Counted from the first letter of the stretch, positions 35,256 through 47,666 are shown. The stretch: DNA of 64,000 nt from Theobroma cacao (GCF_000208745.1 NC_030856.1:13835823-13899822); one strand, 5' to 3'. The notes: a model not told the origin generated them from the letters alone. Program-made: numbers and translations.

Positions 35256-36453
35256 CAGGGGCAGAGCTAGAGCATTTTTAAAGAGGGGCCAAATAGAATA
35301 AGATACCAAACAGTCAAAGAGAACTTTATGTATAATTCAATTCTCACTCATCTAAAAAATTAAATAAAATTCACAAGATATTAGATATATGAAAAAATTC
35401 ACATTAACGGTAATGATGGTTTCATATATATATATGACTGAATGAAACTATAAAAGGAATTTCTCTTGCTCTCTTTGCTCAAGAATGGAAGAGAATAATT
35501 TTTCAAAATCAAATAAATTGCATCTTTTCTTTGTGTGTTCTATACAAAATGGGTAGAGAAAGCTTTCCTTTTATTTTCTGTTTACCTCTTAAATTGCTAA
35601 TTAATGTATTGGGTTATTAGGTTGAACTATCGAAATATAATATGTTATGATATGCAATTGAGTTGGACTGTTAAGATATAATATGTTGTGATAAGTTTAG
35701 AAAACTTAGTGAATTTGGATTAATAGGCTCACTTTTATTCTTTTTTTTTTAAAATTTGATAGGCGTAACATATTAAGTTAGAATTTATTTGCTATGCTTA
35801 ACTAGCAATTTGCTGACCATAATGACTCTAATTTTATCAAATGGTTTGAGAAATAAAATAGTTATTAAATAAAAAAATTATTTTAAGGGTCATTAAAAAT
35901 GTACATAATAAATAAAATTGTATTGAAAGAAATGCAAACATTTTATGTTGTCAATTTGCATGTATCTCCTTGATATTTAAAGTTTGCAACATATTTGTCA
36001 AAATGTATTGGTTATTTTGAATAAAAAATGATACATTGATGAAATTCTAAGTAATAGTGCAACACTGCAACTTATATTTGAAAATTACATAATAATTAAT
36101 TAATTTTTAAATATTAAAATCATTGAAAATAAAATCCACATAACAGAAAAAAGAACATGATAAGTATAAAATAGAACTTGCATATAACATAATAAAAAGG
36201 ATAGAAAAAGAATACGATTGATGGTTCGTAAAAATTTGTGGAAGAAAATTTATAAAGATTTAGAGCATATGAGTAAATAGAATAAGAATAAATAAATAAA
36301 CAAAAATAAAATTAAAAATAATAATATAAATTGAAAGAAAAAAATAAAGAAAAGAATTTGAAAATTGAGTTAGGCATATGGAAAAATTTTATATACTATG
36401 AAAAAACTTTTAAAAATTTTGGGGGGGCATTCCTTAAGGAGGCTCTGCCCCTG
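35256..36453. mobile_element. Non-autonomous hAT-like DNA transposon in the first intron
   Basis: A 1.2-kb AT-rich segment bounded by inverted ends CAGGGGCAGAGC (35,256) and GCTCTGCCCCTG (36,453). CAGGGGC... ends are typical of plant hAT elements. Both outer flanks hold 'GGCAA' (left 35,251-35,255, right about 36,456-36,460), a partial target duplication. No transposase frame. The ORF at 36,331-36,582 crosses the border and is not a gene. Confidence 0.72.
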
Positions 36454-37177
36454 CTGGCAATAAGCATATCAACTAGAATCCTAGACACCTCATTCAGTTC
36501 ATTGAATAACCTGGTTGTCAATTTTATTTTTTCTGATATTTTGTTCAAAACATTAGTTGTTATCAGCTGTTCACATTGGTGAGGTTTGCAGTACTTCACC
36601 AAGGTCTAACAAACACTAAACGTATCACTGTTTTATTATTTGTGTGCGCGATTGTTTATTTATTCACGTTTTGGGTGTGAGGGGTGGGATTGAAGCATTG
36701 ACATTTTATTCCAATGCCTTTGTTCACCATAAGTTTCGACTTGCAAAGTTACACACTTCCACTGAACAGCTAAGAAGCCAACCTGCTATGTGTCATAAAG
36801 AAGAAGATTAGAGTTCGGGCTAAATGATAACATACTTGTTTCCTAAATTTCTGTCTTCCCCCCTTCTTTATGTCTTTAAGTTGAATTGTCTAAAAAGTGT
36901 TTGGGAGATTTGATGATCTTATCTATTCTGTTCTGAGCTTAGACTAACATTTTATCAAAGTTTACTGTTTTTTCCCCCTCTAGCAATTCTTTCATAGATT
37001 GGTTTTATCTTAAAAGAGATAAGAGAATATGAAAAGAAATGTTTTCAGGAACTTAAGCATTTGATAAATGGAAAAACAGGAGGCATCACTAAGAAGACCT
37101 CTCTTTAGGGTTGCAACATTTTTTTAGTTTGATTGGTTGCTTATGTCTTTATTGCTAATTATATCCCTTGGGTGCAG

Positions 37178-37339
37178 GAAGAGGTAGGAGAACCTGAAGA
37201 AAGATAAGTTGGATTTGAGCAATGTCAACCCAAAGAAAAACACCAATGCAGGAAGGGTGGGATTTCTCTTTTTGGCAGTCTAGTGTCTGAACTTCGGTAA
37301 ACAATAAGCATCAAATCAAAGATATCAACTGTCCCGTAG
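37178..37339 (+). other. Untranslated exon 2 of the Raf-like kinase gene (predicted)
   Basis: Acceptor 'TTGGGTGCAG|GAAGAGG' and donor 'CCCGTAG|GTGCAC'. It contains a 22-codon uORF at 37,222-37,290 ('MSTQRKTPMQEGWDFSFWQS' plus two residues). Balanced base content between AT-rich flanks supports exon status. Confidence 0.6.
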
Positions 37340-37767
37340 GTGCACTTATGCTTCTCTTATTCCCTTCATTAAGTTTCTTAATACCAATCTGAATTTTGGT
37401 TAGCAATAAGCATTAAATCAAAGATCTCAGCTGTCCTCTAGGCTTTTCTGATGTGACCTCATTCAATTTCTTAATTCCAGTTTTTTAAATCCAGAGAAAG
37501 TGAGGATTTCAGGTTTTAATTATAGTCTGGCTTCTAATACAGCAAGTTAATACTAAGGCATTAATGATTAAAAATTGTTGAGGTGTTAACTGTACTTAGC
37601 ATCACATTTTCTTCTTGAAATTTTAATGATGTTTTTCTTTGGGTTGACATTGCTCATTGGTTTCTTGATCTCATTTCATCTTTATATTACTACCTCATTA
37701 CTCAAACTGAGCTCTAAATTCTGTTGCATGCAATGAAATCTGGTATAAAGTTTCTATCTTGTTGCAG

Positions 37768-37984
37768 GTCCAATAGCAGTTACCCCTGATCATCTTAAAA
37801 ATTCCTGAACTGGAAACCGAATAGAAAGTGCTTCTGAGTCTCAGTTGCTTGGCAAGTTCAACTTCCCTGTATTATATGGTGATTGCTTGTTTGTGGAAGA
37901 AGTTTGTGATCTCTGTATGTATTTACCGGTTTATATTTATATGTGAAAGATGGCACATGGGGACGGGGACCCATTTGAGACGGA
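37768..37984 (+). other. 5' UTR part of the first coding exon, with an overlapping uORF
   Basis: Acceptor 'CTTGTTGCAG|GTCCAATAG' at 37,767/37,768. An ATG at 37,876 opens a 50-codon uORF that ends at 38,028, 44 nt inside the main CDS in another frame. If this leader is used as drawn, scanning ribosomes meet this uORF before the main start. Confidence 0.6.
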
Positions 37985-40900
37985 ATGAATGGAGAAAATC
38001 CAAACAATATTTTCATGGAACAATCTAGAGTTCATAAACAATTCAACTCTGTGGAATATGGAAATCGGGAACTCCCACAAGCATCTCAGGCAATTATGGT
38101 AGATCCTATGAGCCGCTTAAATATGAGTATAAGACCTCCTGAGCTAAATGGATCAGAAGTTAAACCTGTACTTAATTATTCCATACAGACTGGTGAGGAG
38201 TTTGCTCTTGAATTTATGCAGGATCGAGTAAATCCTAGGAAGCCTTTCATCCATAACTCTCTGGGTGAATCCAGTTATGCAGCAGGATATATGGATCTAA
38301 AAGGCATTTTAGGCATTAGTCATACAGGGTCGGAAAGTGGGTCTGGTATTTCAATGCTTAACATGGTAGAGGAACTTCCAAAGGGGTTCGAAAGAAAATA
38401 CCCTTTACATGAAGACCAAAGCAATTATGGGTCACTTCAATCAGTACCACAGACCTCATCGGGATATGGGAATAGTAGAGGACTTTTAGGAATGTCACTT
38501 GGTGCCTCTTATAGAACATCATCAAAGATGAAGGTTCTCTGCAGCTTTGGTGGGAAAATCCTTCCTCGACCAAGTGATGGAAAGCTAAGGTATGTTGGAG
38601 GTGAAACACGTATGATTCGCATCAGAAAGGATATTTCATGGCAAGAACTTAAGCAGAAGATATTAGCTATTTATGACCAAGCTCATGTGATTAAGTATCA
38701 GCTTCCAGGGGAGGACTTTGACGCTTTGGTGTCTGTGTCCTCTGACGAAGATCTGCAGAATATGATGGAGGAATGTAATGAACTTGAAGATAAAGAAGCC
38801 TCACAAAAGCTTAGGATGTTTTTGTTCTCACTGAGTGATTTGGAGGATACTCAGTTTGGTCTGGGCAACACAGTTGGTGATTCTGAGATTCAGTATGTCG
38901 TAGCTGTCAATGGAATGGACTTGGGATCTACGAGAAGCTCTACTCTGAATGGTTGGACAAGCTATTCAGCAAACAATCTAGCAGAATTAGATGGAAAGAC
39001 TATAGAAAGGGAGACACACAGAGTTGCAAGAGACTCTGTTGTGGTTAGCTGTTCAACCTTTCCTGGCATTATGGTGTCATCATCAGCTTTTCAGTCTTCT
39101 CAACCGGTTCTACCAAGTTTCTCCAATGCTTATGAAAACCATCCACAGTTTTATCATGGCCAGACAATGCAGTATCCATTGCAGTATGGTCATAATTCTT
39201 CTAATTATTCCTATATTCCAGAATTTTCTAATTCTATTCCTCCTAATGGGTTTATGAATCAACATGAACGCTTGACTGAAGTACAATCATGCAATGGCCT
39301 ACAACAGAATCCACAGATGCTGATGACTGAGTTGAAGCCAAAACCTGAAGGTTCATGTAACCAGGATAATGACCTTGAAAGACCTCATCCCTTGGAAAAA
39401 GATCACCCTGTCTCTTCTCAGCCACATGATGGAAAGGTGATAAAGCATTTTCCGCTTGAAGAAGTGCCAGTATCAGTTGCTTCATCAGATGTGCCTTTCT
39501 TGACTTCAAAAAATGAAGCAAAGTATCAGGAAAATGAAAATGTTGTGTCATCTGTAGATGTTGTGAATCCAGTGATGGTTCCTAAACCGGGTAACGATGA
39601 CTATCATTCTATGTCTAGTGGCACATTTGGTCAAGGTTTTGCAGATTCTGATTCTAATCCAACTGATTTGAGCTACGTTGAGCCCCCGGTGCCTCCTCAC
39701 AAGGTTTATTATTCAGAGAGAATTCCTCGGGAGAAGGCAGAATTGCTGAACCGATTGTCAAAGTCCGATGATTCATTAGGTTCTCAGTTGCTCTTGTCTC
39801 ACCCACATTCTGATGTAGCACTGCGAGATGCAGCCGCAGAAACTGTTGAAAATGTACGTGATAGTAATATGGTTCCCCATAGTGAAGTCTCAGTGGCTAA
39901 ACCCTCAAATATAGATCATCAAACCATTGAAGATGGGCTTGCCCAACTGCAGAAGTACAAAGAATTTGCTGATGCTATTTCGCAGATGAACTCAAAGCTT
40001 TCTGAAGAAGCATTGGATGCAGGTTTGAAGCAAGCAGATTCAAACCTTGTGGACAGTATGCAAACTGCAAACAAGGATAGGGTGCAGGTTGATTATATGA
40101 GAGATAACCTTCCAGATGATCAAAAGATACTCTCATTTGTTGAGAAAACAGAAACTGGATCAGGACTTCCTGCAGTAGGCGAATCAGCTTTTGCTATGCA
40201 CCATGAGGCTCCTCAACACAATCTTCCAAAACCAACTCATGGCAATATGACTAGCAAAAACCCTCCACGACATTTTCAGGCTGGTTTGAGGACAGAGAGT
40301 TCAACTAATGATGATTCTACAGAGCACCATGATTTTGGTATTTCCAGGGCAGAGCAGGGAGACATTCTTATTGATATTAATGATCGATTTCCTCGTGATT
40401 TCCTTTCTGATATATTTTCAAAAGCAATGCTTTCTGAGGAGTCCTCTGGTGTTAGCCTGCTGCAGACAGATGGAGCTGGCTTGAGCTTGAACATGGAAAA
40501 CCACGAGCCAAAGCACTGGTCATATTTTCAAAAGTTGGCACAAGATTATGGTGAAAAAGATGGTTCCCTCATCAACCAAGATATTAGATCGGATCAGTTA
40601 ACCCCAGCAGAGGTAGTTCCATTAACCCAAGCTGATTCCAATCAAAATTCTGGTGAAGACAACCAGAAGGACAACCAACCCCAAGAGAAAATTACTGAAA
40701 GTATGCAGTTCGATGCCATGATGGAGAACCTAAGAACACCAGAGTCAGAATATGAGGTACTTAATTTCAATGGTCAATGACTTTGTAAACCTGGATTTCT
40801 TAAAAGATATATGCTAACAGAATTTCTGACTACTTTGTTCTTCTAGAAGGGGAAGTCAGAAAAGAGGAATATTGGTCTGCCTCCTTTGGATCCTTCTCTG

Positions 40901-43900
40901 GGAGACTTTGATATCAATACCTTGCAGGTATGAAGCCTATGTTGCACTTTTTCCTGCTTTTATTGATTCACTTTTGGTGCATATTATATGAATAATTCTT
41001 GTGATGGAGTGGGCTATTGTTTGGTACATGAAGAAAGATATTATATATTAAACTTTGAATTTTGTTCTGGATATCCATGTCACCTCCCTTTATGCCTATT
41101 GGGACTTGGAACATGAGTGTTGATTTCCTTACCACTTTTTCTGCATCCAACTCCCATAAGCCAAACATAAAACCCCCATGTGCAAACTTTTCATCTTGTA
41201 TAGCTACTTCCCGTGTAAATAGTTGTGTATGTGAAAGTGAAATTTGGAGTCTGAACTACAAATTCAGCAAGAGCATTATGTTTTTGTAGAGATAAGCAGC
41301 TGACCAGTAACATTATGAAGTTGGCTTCAACTTATTCATATCAAGTCATAAGACAGTACTTTGCTGGTTGCTAATAGGGGAAACTAGCTTTCTGTTTGCT
41401 CATGTTTATTCATGGGTGCCACACATGATAATCTAATGCAAGCCCAGTATGCAAGGGACAGCTTATTTTGATGCATAGCTTTTAACCCATTCGGAGATGA
41501 ATTCCAATCCTCGTTTAAGCTACTTGCTTCTGTAACACTCTATCTAAGTAAAGAACAAGCACAAAATTTGATGCTGTTGGCTCTAATTTGCTTTATAAAG
41601 TTCTAGAAGAATTATAGTCTATCCTAGGAGTTGAATGGTTTCTTAAATTGATAAAGGCATTCAAATTAATTTTATAGAAATGTTGCTCTTTGACAATGCT
41701 TGGTTAGATTTGTTTCTTTCTGTTATATGATATAGCATTTGTTTCTCATTATAAACTTAATTTGTTTTCTACGCAAATGCAATTGGGGATAAACTTTTAG
41801 AGTATCTTATTGGCCATTACATGCTTGAAGCTCCATGCATGTGTTTCTTGCATTCTCTTGCTTTTGAAAATTTCTCTGCGCATATACAATAATAAATGCA
41901 CTCCTCTTCTTGCGTGCTTGTTATATTTTGGGCCTCAGCCTATTATGACAATGTTCCACATGCTTCAACATACTAAATGTATTGTGTATTAGATACTTAC
42001 TTGTTTATCCTGGATTGATGTTATAGCTCATAAAGAATGAAGATCTTGAAGAGTTGAAGGAGCTGGGTTCTGGTTCATTTGGGACTGTATATCATGGAAA
42101 ATGGAGGGGGTCTGATGTTGCCATCAAGAGAATAAAAAAGAGCTTCTTCACAGGTCAATCTTCTGAGCAAGAAAGATTGGTAATTTGCCTTCCTCACACA
42201 CATCAGACAAACCTGTTGATCTAGAAGGGAGTCAGTAAAATAACTTTTGTGGTGTTGGGTGGGGGGGTGGGGGACTGGGGAGCCACATTGAAGTATAATA
42301 ATTTCTTTTTTATTTATTGTTACTATTTATTTATTTTTTGATCTTAGCCAGCTATGGTGACTACCTTTTCTCTCTCTGGTATTATTTGTTTACATAGTAC
42401 TATACTAAAAGGTTTATACTTACATCCTCAGACCATTGAGTTCTGGCGGGAAGCTGACATTCTATCAAAGCTTCACCATCCAAATGTGGTGGCATTTTAT
42501 GGTGTGGTGCAAGATGGTCCTGGGGGAACAATGGCTACTGTTACAGAGTACATGGTTGATGGTTCCCTTAGGCATGTTTTACTTCGGAAAGATAGGTAAA
42601 ATCTCTTGTCACACTGTTATTGAGTAATAGTTTGTCATCCTTCCTGTTTTAAATGGTGTTTTCTATTTTAATTATTGAAACCAGTGGAGCAGAAGTGCAG
42701 ATATCATATCTAAAAAGAGTGGTTACAATATTTCTGAGATTTTCTCAAATGCCTGTTGTTAGTTCATCAAATGTCTCTTGCTTACTGTTCTCCCTGATTT
42801 AAATTGCAGGTATCTTGATCGTCGGAAGAAGCTAATAATTGCTATGGATGCAGCATTTGGGTTGGAATATTTGCATTCAAAAAATATTGTGCATTTTGAT
42901 CTGAAATGTGACAACTTACTTGTCAACTTGAAAGACCCTTCACGACCAATTTGCAAGGTAGATAACCTCTGTTGTTGTCCATCGTGGGCAAAGTTAGTCT
43001 GGTTAAACTTTGGTGCTAACTAAACATTTCTATCATATTGTCTCTCATTCATAGGTTGGTGATTTTGGACTGTCAAAAATTAAACGTAATACCTTAGTTT
43101 CTGGTGGTGTTCGGGGGACCCTGCCATGGATGGCCCCAGAGCTTCTGAATGGGAGCAGCAATAAGGTCTCAGAAAAGGTAAGATGTGTCATTCACGGAAT
43201 TTCCTTAAAGTTTTCATGACAAGCTGCTCTTTCTGATTCTTCCCTTGGATCCTTGGGTAGATTTTACCTGATTGATGTGATTTCCAAATATGGTTCTTAA
43301 AAATCATTGGGGAGAAATTTTTCCTTATCTTATTCTTCTCTGTTATAGCTGCCATTGCATTAAGTAAGACCAGCTACTATCTAATGGAAAAGTAGGATAA
43401 TAACAGAGAAAATGGCTGCTACTGCTTATTAAGTGGCCTTGAACATGTCATTACAGCAGTTTAGTGGGTCGTATAAGGCTGAATTTTTCAGATTATGGGT
43501 GAGAATCTTACTAAAGATGTAATTTTGCAAACTGGTTTTGTCCAGATCATTTTACCATGAAGTTGGTTTGATTTAGCATAAGAGAATCTAGATATCATTG
43601 CAAAAAGAACGTTGAAATAAATGTCATGGCTTCAGGCGGCTGCTTTTTATGAAGAGGGAAGAATGTAAGCAAGTTCTGCTGCCATCTTAGAGGAAAGAAA
43701 GAGAAAGAAAAGAGTTTGCTTAATGGCTTTGTAAATGCACCTGAGCATTTGGCTCATTTGTTGGTGCATGATTCCCTTGCCTAAAGAGCAGGGTTCGAAT
43801 TCCCCTTCCCCCAATTAAAAAAAAAAAAAAAAAGACCATGGCTTTGTAAATGTAATGGGACTAAAAGATGGATGGAAATTTTTTTTGTCATTTTGGTAAT

Positions 43901-46029
43901 ATTCTAAGAATTTTTCTTTTTTTTTTTTTTTGGGGAGGGGGGGTGTGGTTTGGGCAGGGTGGGGTTGGGAATGTGATATAAAATAGAAATGTTTGAGCTT
44001 CAGAAAATTCCTGGGTCAGCATCTCTGACATATGCCTGCTTTCATGATATGAGAAGTGCTGCAGCATTGATTTTTGAGGAAGACTGTATTCTTGTTACTT
44101 ATTCTGCCTGAGGTATATGGGTAGTGAACATGATGTCCCTTTCGAGTACTATTTGTTCACATTTCTTTGATGATCTGCAGGTTGATGTGTTCTCCTTCGG
44201 TATTGTTCTATGGGAGATTCTCACTGGTGAAGAGCCTTATGCCAATATGCACTATGGTGCAATAATAGGTGTGACTTTAGTACTTGTAACTTTTAAAGTT
44301 GTGCTTGTGTTAGAAGATTCAATGAGTTATAGAGGGAAATGAGAAACTAGCACCATCATAGGATGATTTTCTGAAGTAACAGCCTGTGTTTTTCCATCCT
44401 TCGGGGTGAAAATTTTGTTTTAAAGCCAAAATCTAAAAGTAGTGTTGTACTTTTGATTGATTTTCTTGCAAAAACTTTAAGGCCTAGTCTGTTTTGCTGA
44501 ATATGAGGCATTGAGACCTGTTTAGTGATCTCCTGAGTTCTAGACTTCATACCATGGAAAATATCTGTCTGAATACTGATTCTGAGCATGGATATGTTAG
44601 GTATCTGGCATGGATCCTATGGCATGCCAAATGCTATACAAAATGTGTAACCTTGATGGCAATATTAACTGTCAACATCATGTATCATTTGATACCTGTT
44701 CATCAATTTAATATGTTAATATTGCTCCAATGTATAGACAGACATAAGTATGTATACATTCTTAGATACGTATTTATAAACATGTATACACATATAAATT
44801 CACATAAATATGATGTGTGCGTGCGCATTAGTTGGTCATGCCAATAGTCGGAGGTGGCAAAAACATATTCAACCTGACTTGCATCGGCATGACGTGTGTT
44901 TGACCCAACCTAGAGGGTCATTGACTTGAGCATTATCCCTAACAGAATAAAAGTGTCAAAGCTGACCAAACTTGAGTGACTCTACTCCATCAGTCAATCA
45001 TCCTAAAACACCCTACCTCAATTGGCTTATGAGGGATTTAAATTATTTCATTTAACTGATGTACTCCTTGCATTATGTTAAAACAAATTTTATTAGACTT
45101 GGTAGGTCTCATTAATTTCTAAGTTTAGGGTAAAGTCAAGCATGTAAAATTGATTGATTGTGGACAGCATGCATGTGTGCACCTTCATGTAACTAACCCT
45201 TGATCAGTTCTGCTACATGAATCCTATGTTCTACTGTGCTGGGGGCAATTGTCTCTGTTTAAGTGCTTAGGGACCATTCTTGTCTTTTACATTTTCGCAA
45301 TATCCTTTTGGTTCCTTCTATTAGGCTGGACTGGTTTACTTACAATTTCACATTGCTAATGACCAATTCATTTTAAATATTTTTTGCTTATCTTTTTGTT
45401 GATTAAGGTCATATCTTCGTTTTCACATCTGCATTCCTTTGTTCTATCTTATATTCAAAGTTATCTGTTTTAACATTCAGATTTTAGCCACTCTTGATAT
45501 GCTTGTTGGGAGCCGCAGAATCAACCTCGGATGGTTTTGCCTATACCCAAAGTTTTAGTGGAAGTTGTGAAAAGAGTATAATTGTTCAATTGAACATCAT
45601 TTGCTTATCGCTACTTAGAGAACAATGGCCATATCTGAATCTTGGATAGATCTAACCACAGTTAATATCTAATTGTAGGTTTGCCTATGAGATGGTTTGA
45701 TGTGATTTCCTGCATTTGCATTGCCTGTTTCCCTGTTTGTTATATATACATTTATCTTCCTAGGTTCAAGTCATTCTTTCTCTCTTCACAATTGAAAAGC
45801 TGTAGATTAATTTGAATATATTTGTGGACATACAGGTGGAATTGTCAGTAACACATTGAGGCCGACAATTCCAAGCTTTTGTGATCCTGAATGGAGAAAA
45901 CTAATGGAAGAATGTTGGGCCCCTAATCCTGCAGCCAGGCCATCATTCTCAGAAATTGCCAGTCAATTGCGTACAATGTCAGCAGCTGCTAACCAAACCA
46001 AGGTGCATGGTAACAAGGCAACAAAGTAA
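37985..46029 (+). CDS. Raf-like MAPKKK with PB1 domain (subgroup B4 type), eight coding exons
   Basis: Predicted cytosolic Ser/Thr protein kinase of 1,240 aa. Exons by GT-AG borders with conserved phase: 37,985-40,756; 40,847-40,927; 42,027-42,179; 42,432-42,595; 42,810-42,957; 43,055-43,177; 44,181-44,268; 45,836-46,029 (TAA). Early '[18 protein letters not shown]' is a signature of this plant subgroup. A PB1 domain spans about residues 181-287 ('[20 protein letters not shown]', '[20 protein letters not shown]'). A long disordered region follows. The kinase domain runs from about 958 to 1,225: glycine loop GSGSFG 965-970, 'VAIK' Lys985, catalytic 'HFD' Asp1087 with 'LKCDN', DFG 1109-1111, 'APE' ending at 1135. 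All catalytic residues are present; Phe replaces Arg in HRD, as is usual in this group. Family knowledge: Arabidopsis B4 Raf kinases (RAF18/20/24/42 and others) phosphorylate SnRK2 kinases under osmotic stress. The ortholog cannot be fixed here. Confidence 0.95.
43723..43852 (+). mobile_element. tRNA-derived SINE with 15-bp target duplication in a kinase intron
   Basis: A body of about 100 bp (43,738-43,837) between perfect direct repeats ATGGCTTTGTAAATG (43,723-43,737 and 43,838-43,852). It has an A-box-like 'tggctcatttgttgg' (43,750-43,764), a B box 'gggttcgaattcc' (43,791-43,803) and an A17-18 tail. This is the layout of a plant SINE made by LINE-type retroposition. The perfect duplication suggests a fairly recent insertion. 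Confidence 0.9.
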
Positions 46030-46584
46030 TGATGATAGTTGAACTATCCTGTCTCTTCCACGATTTATTACACATAATAGGTTTATTCATTCAATTGTTC
46101 ACACAATGAGTAGTATCTTTTATACATTTGACAGCAGAATTGGCTTCCTAATTGTTTTTGAAATGGAAGGCTTCTCTTAAAAGAATCTCATATATACTTT
46201 TCTTTTCCCATCACATTAAATGTATGGAACAAAAATTGTAATTTAATATCATGTCTTAAACTTGTCTTTTGCCTTTTGTGCTGTGTTGATACTGGCTGTG
46301 CATCTTTTGAATAATATTTCAATCAGTTTTATTGATTCTGGTATCATGTGGAGATGGAAATATTATGAGACTTGAAAGCTTCTGTTGATTGTAGAAAGAT
46401 TTACTGGGCTTCGTACCAAAAGCTTTATTAGGTAAGTGTGAGCTTATGTCAGTTGTAAAGTTGAAAATTTACCACCTACTGTTTGGCAGAAAAGGTCCCG
46501 CATGAAAATGTGTGGGAATATGTGATTTGGAAGACTTGAAGGCCTTCCATTGTTCTTTAACTAGCTGGAAAAGCCTATATAGAA
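46030..46584. other. 3' flank of the kinase gene
   Basis: Presumed 3' UTR and downstream sequence; AT-rich with possible polyadenylation-type 'aataat' motifs (for example near 46,311). No ORF of note. Confidence 0.5.
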
Positions 46585-47062
46585 GACCCATGTTCAAATT
46601 CTTTCTTTGAATGGCACGAGAATTTTATTAAGTCAAAGCATAAAGCATCATAACAAGAGGAACTGTAAGGGCCAGTTCCTAAGAAGTCAAGCTTTCGAAG
46701 CAGAGCATGAAACATGAAAATAAAGCAAGAATGCCATTCTACCTAGGATCACAGATGAGAAAACTAAAAACGTAAAGATAAAACATCCCCAGGAGAAAAC
46801 AAAAGTGTCCTTAGGAGGAGAGCAGAATCCAGAACAGAGCCAAAGGGCTCAGAACAGGGAAGAAATAATGCAAGGCAGAAACCAGGGGCTGTGAAGATTA
46901 GAACAAAACCGACAAGAGCTCAGACCTGGTAGCCCCGGCTTTGGCCAGCCCGTCATGTGAAGGAAAGGCCTCTGGTATAAGCTTTGAGAGCTTCAATGAA
47001 GTTGGAAAAATTCTTCAAGCGCCGTGGAACAGTATTAGTTACGGTGACCCATGTTCAAGTTC
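46585..47062 (-). mobile_element. 5'-truncated LINE tail with 17-bp target duplication
   Basis: Minus-strand RNase H C-terminus and 3' UTR of a LINE: 'RRLKNFSNFIEALKAYTRGL' followed by 'DGLAKAGATRSELL', as in plant L1 RNase H tails. Flanks 'gacccatgttcaaattc' (46,585-46,601) and 'gacccatgttcaagttc' (47,046-47,062) are a 17-bp duplication with one mismatch. Insert 46,602-47,045 is about 444 bp, with a weak A-rich end ('aaagaaagaa' on the minus strand) at the 3' side. It lies between the two convergent genes. Confidence 0.9.
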
Positions 47063-47666
47063 AGCGTGCTAAGACCATGAATATGCTAATTGTGGTGTCT
47101 TTAGAACTTGGACTTCTTTTTTTTATTTGGTAGGAGTATCACGGCTTCAGGCCCCTATCTTGGGCTAAGCCCCAGTGGCATCTTGTACTTTGTTTTCTCT
47201 ATCAAGTAATTCATGAAATTCACAGCTTCTGGATACTACAGCGAATGCACCTCATAGCTTACCTACCCAAATCTTGGGAGCCTGATATTTTATTGTACTC
47301 ATCCTTTTCTACAGTTGATTTTATTGGAATTTGGAAGTGATAGGAATTTTTTCCGGTGCTCTTACTAGACATATAAAGAATGTAATTCTATCAAAAAGGT
47401 TCTAGACATTTAGAAGGTAGAAAGTGCAAATAAGTATATGACAATAGCCAGCCAAGGAGTTTTGTAAGATATGTAACCAATCTAGAAACCCAAAAACGGC
47501 AATTTCTCGAAAAGAACCGTGGAGATTGAATACTTAGTGCCATTAGGCATATATTGTGCTTGTCGGTAAGAACATAATTTATCTTATGTTCTATTACTAG
47601 TTCGATGAATGTCAATGCCTAACCAGTGACCAATAATTATGCCTTGAGACGATGTCATCCAAGATA
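47063..47666. other. 3' flank of the GRAS gene
   Basis: Non-coding. The 74-codon minus frame at 47,391-47,615 has no recognised similarity and lies where the GRAS 3' UTR is expected. A T8 run and 'gcccctatcttgggctaagc' near 47,150 may be another short retroposon remnant, not provable here. Confidence 0.5.

Noticed and set aside
37828..37875. Upstream extension of the overlapping uORF to a GTG at 37,828
   Set aside because: No ATG there; plant initiation at GTG is not expected, so the uORF is taken from ATG 37,876.
38358..38609. Antisense ORFs within the kinase first exon (also 39,252-39,551 and 40,276-40,494)
   Set aside because: Shadows of a long, well-supported coding exon on the other strand.
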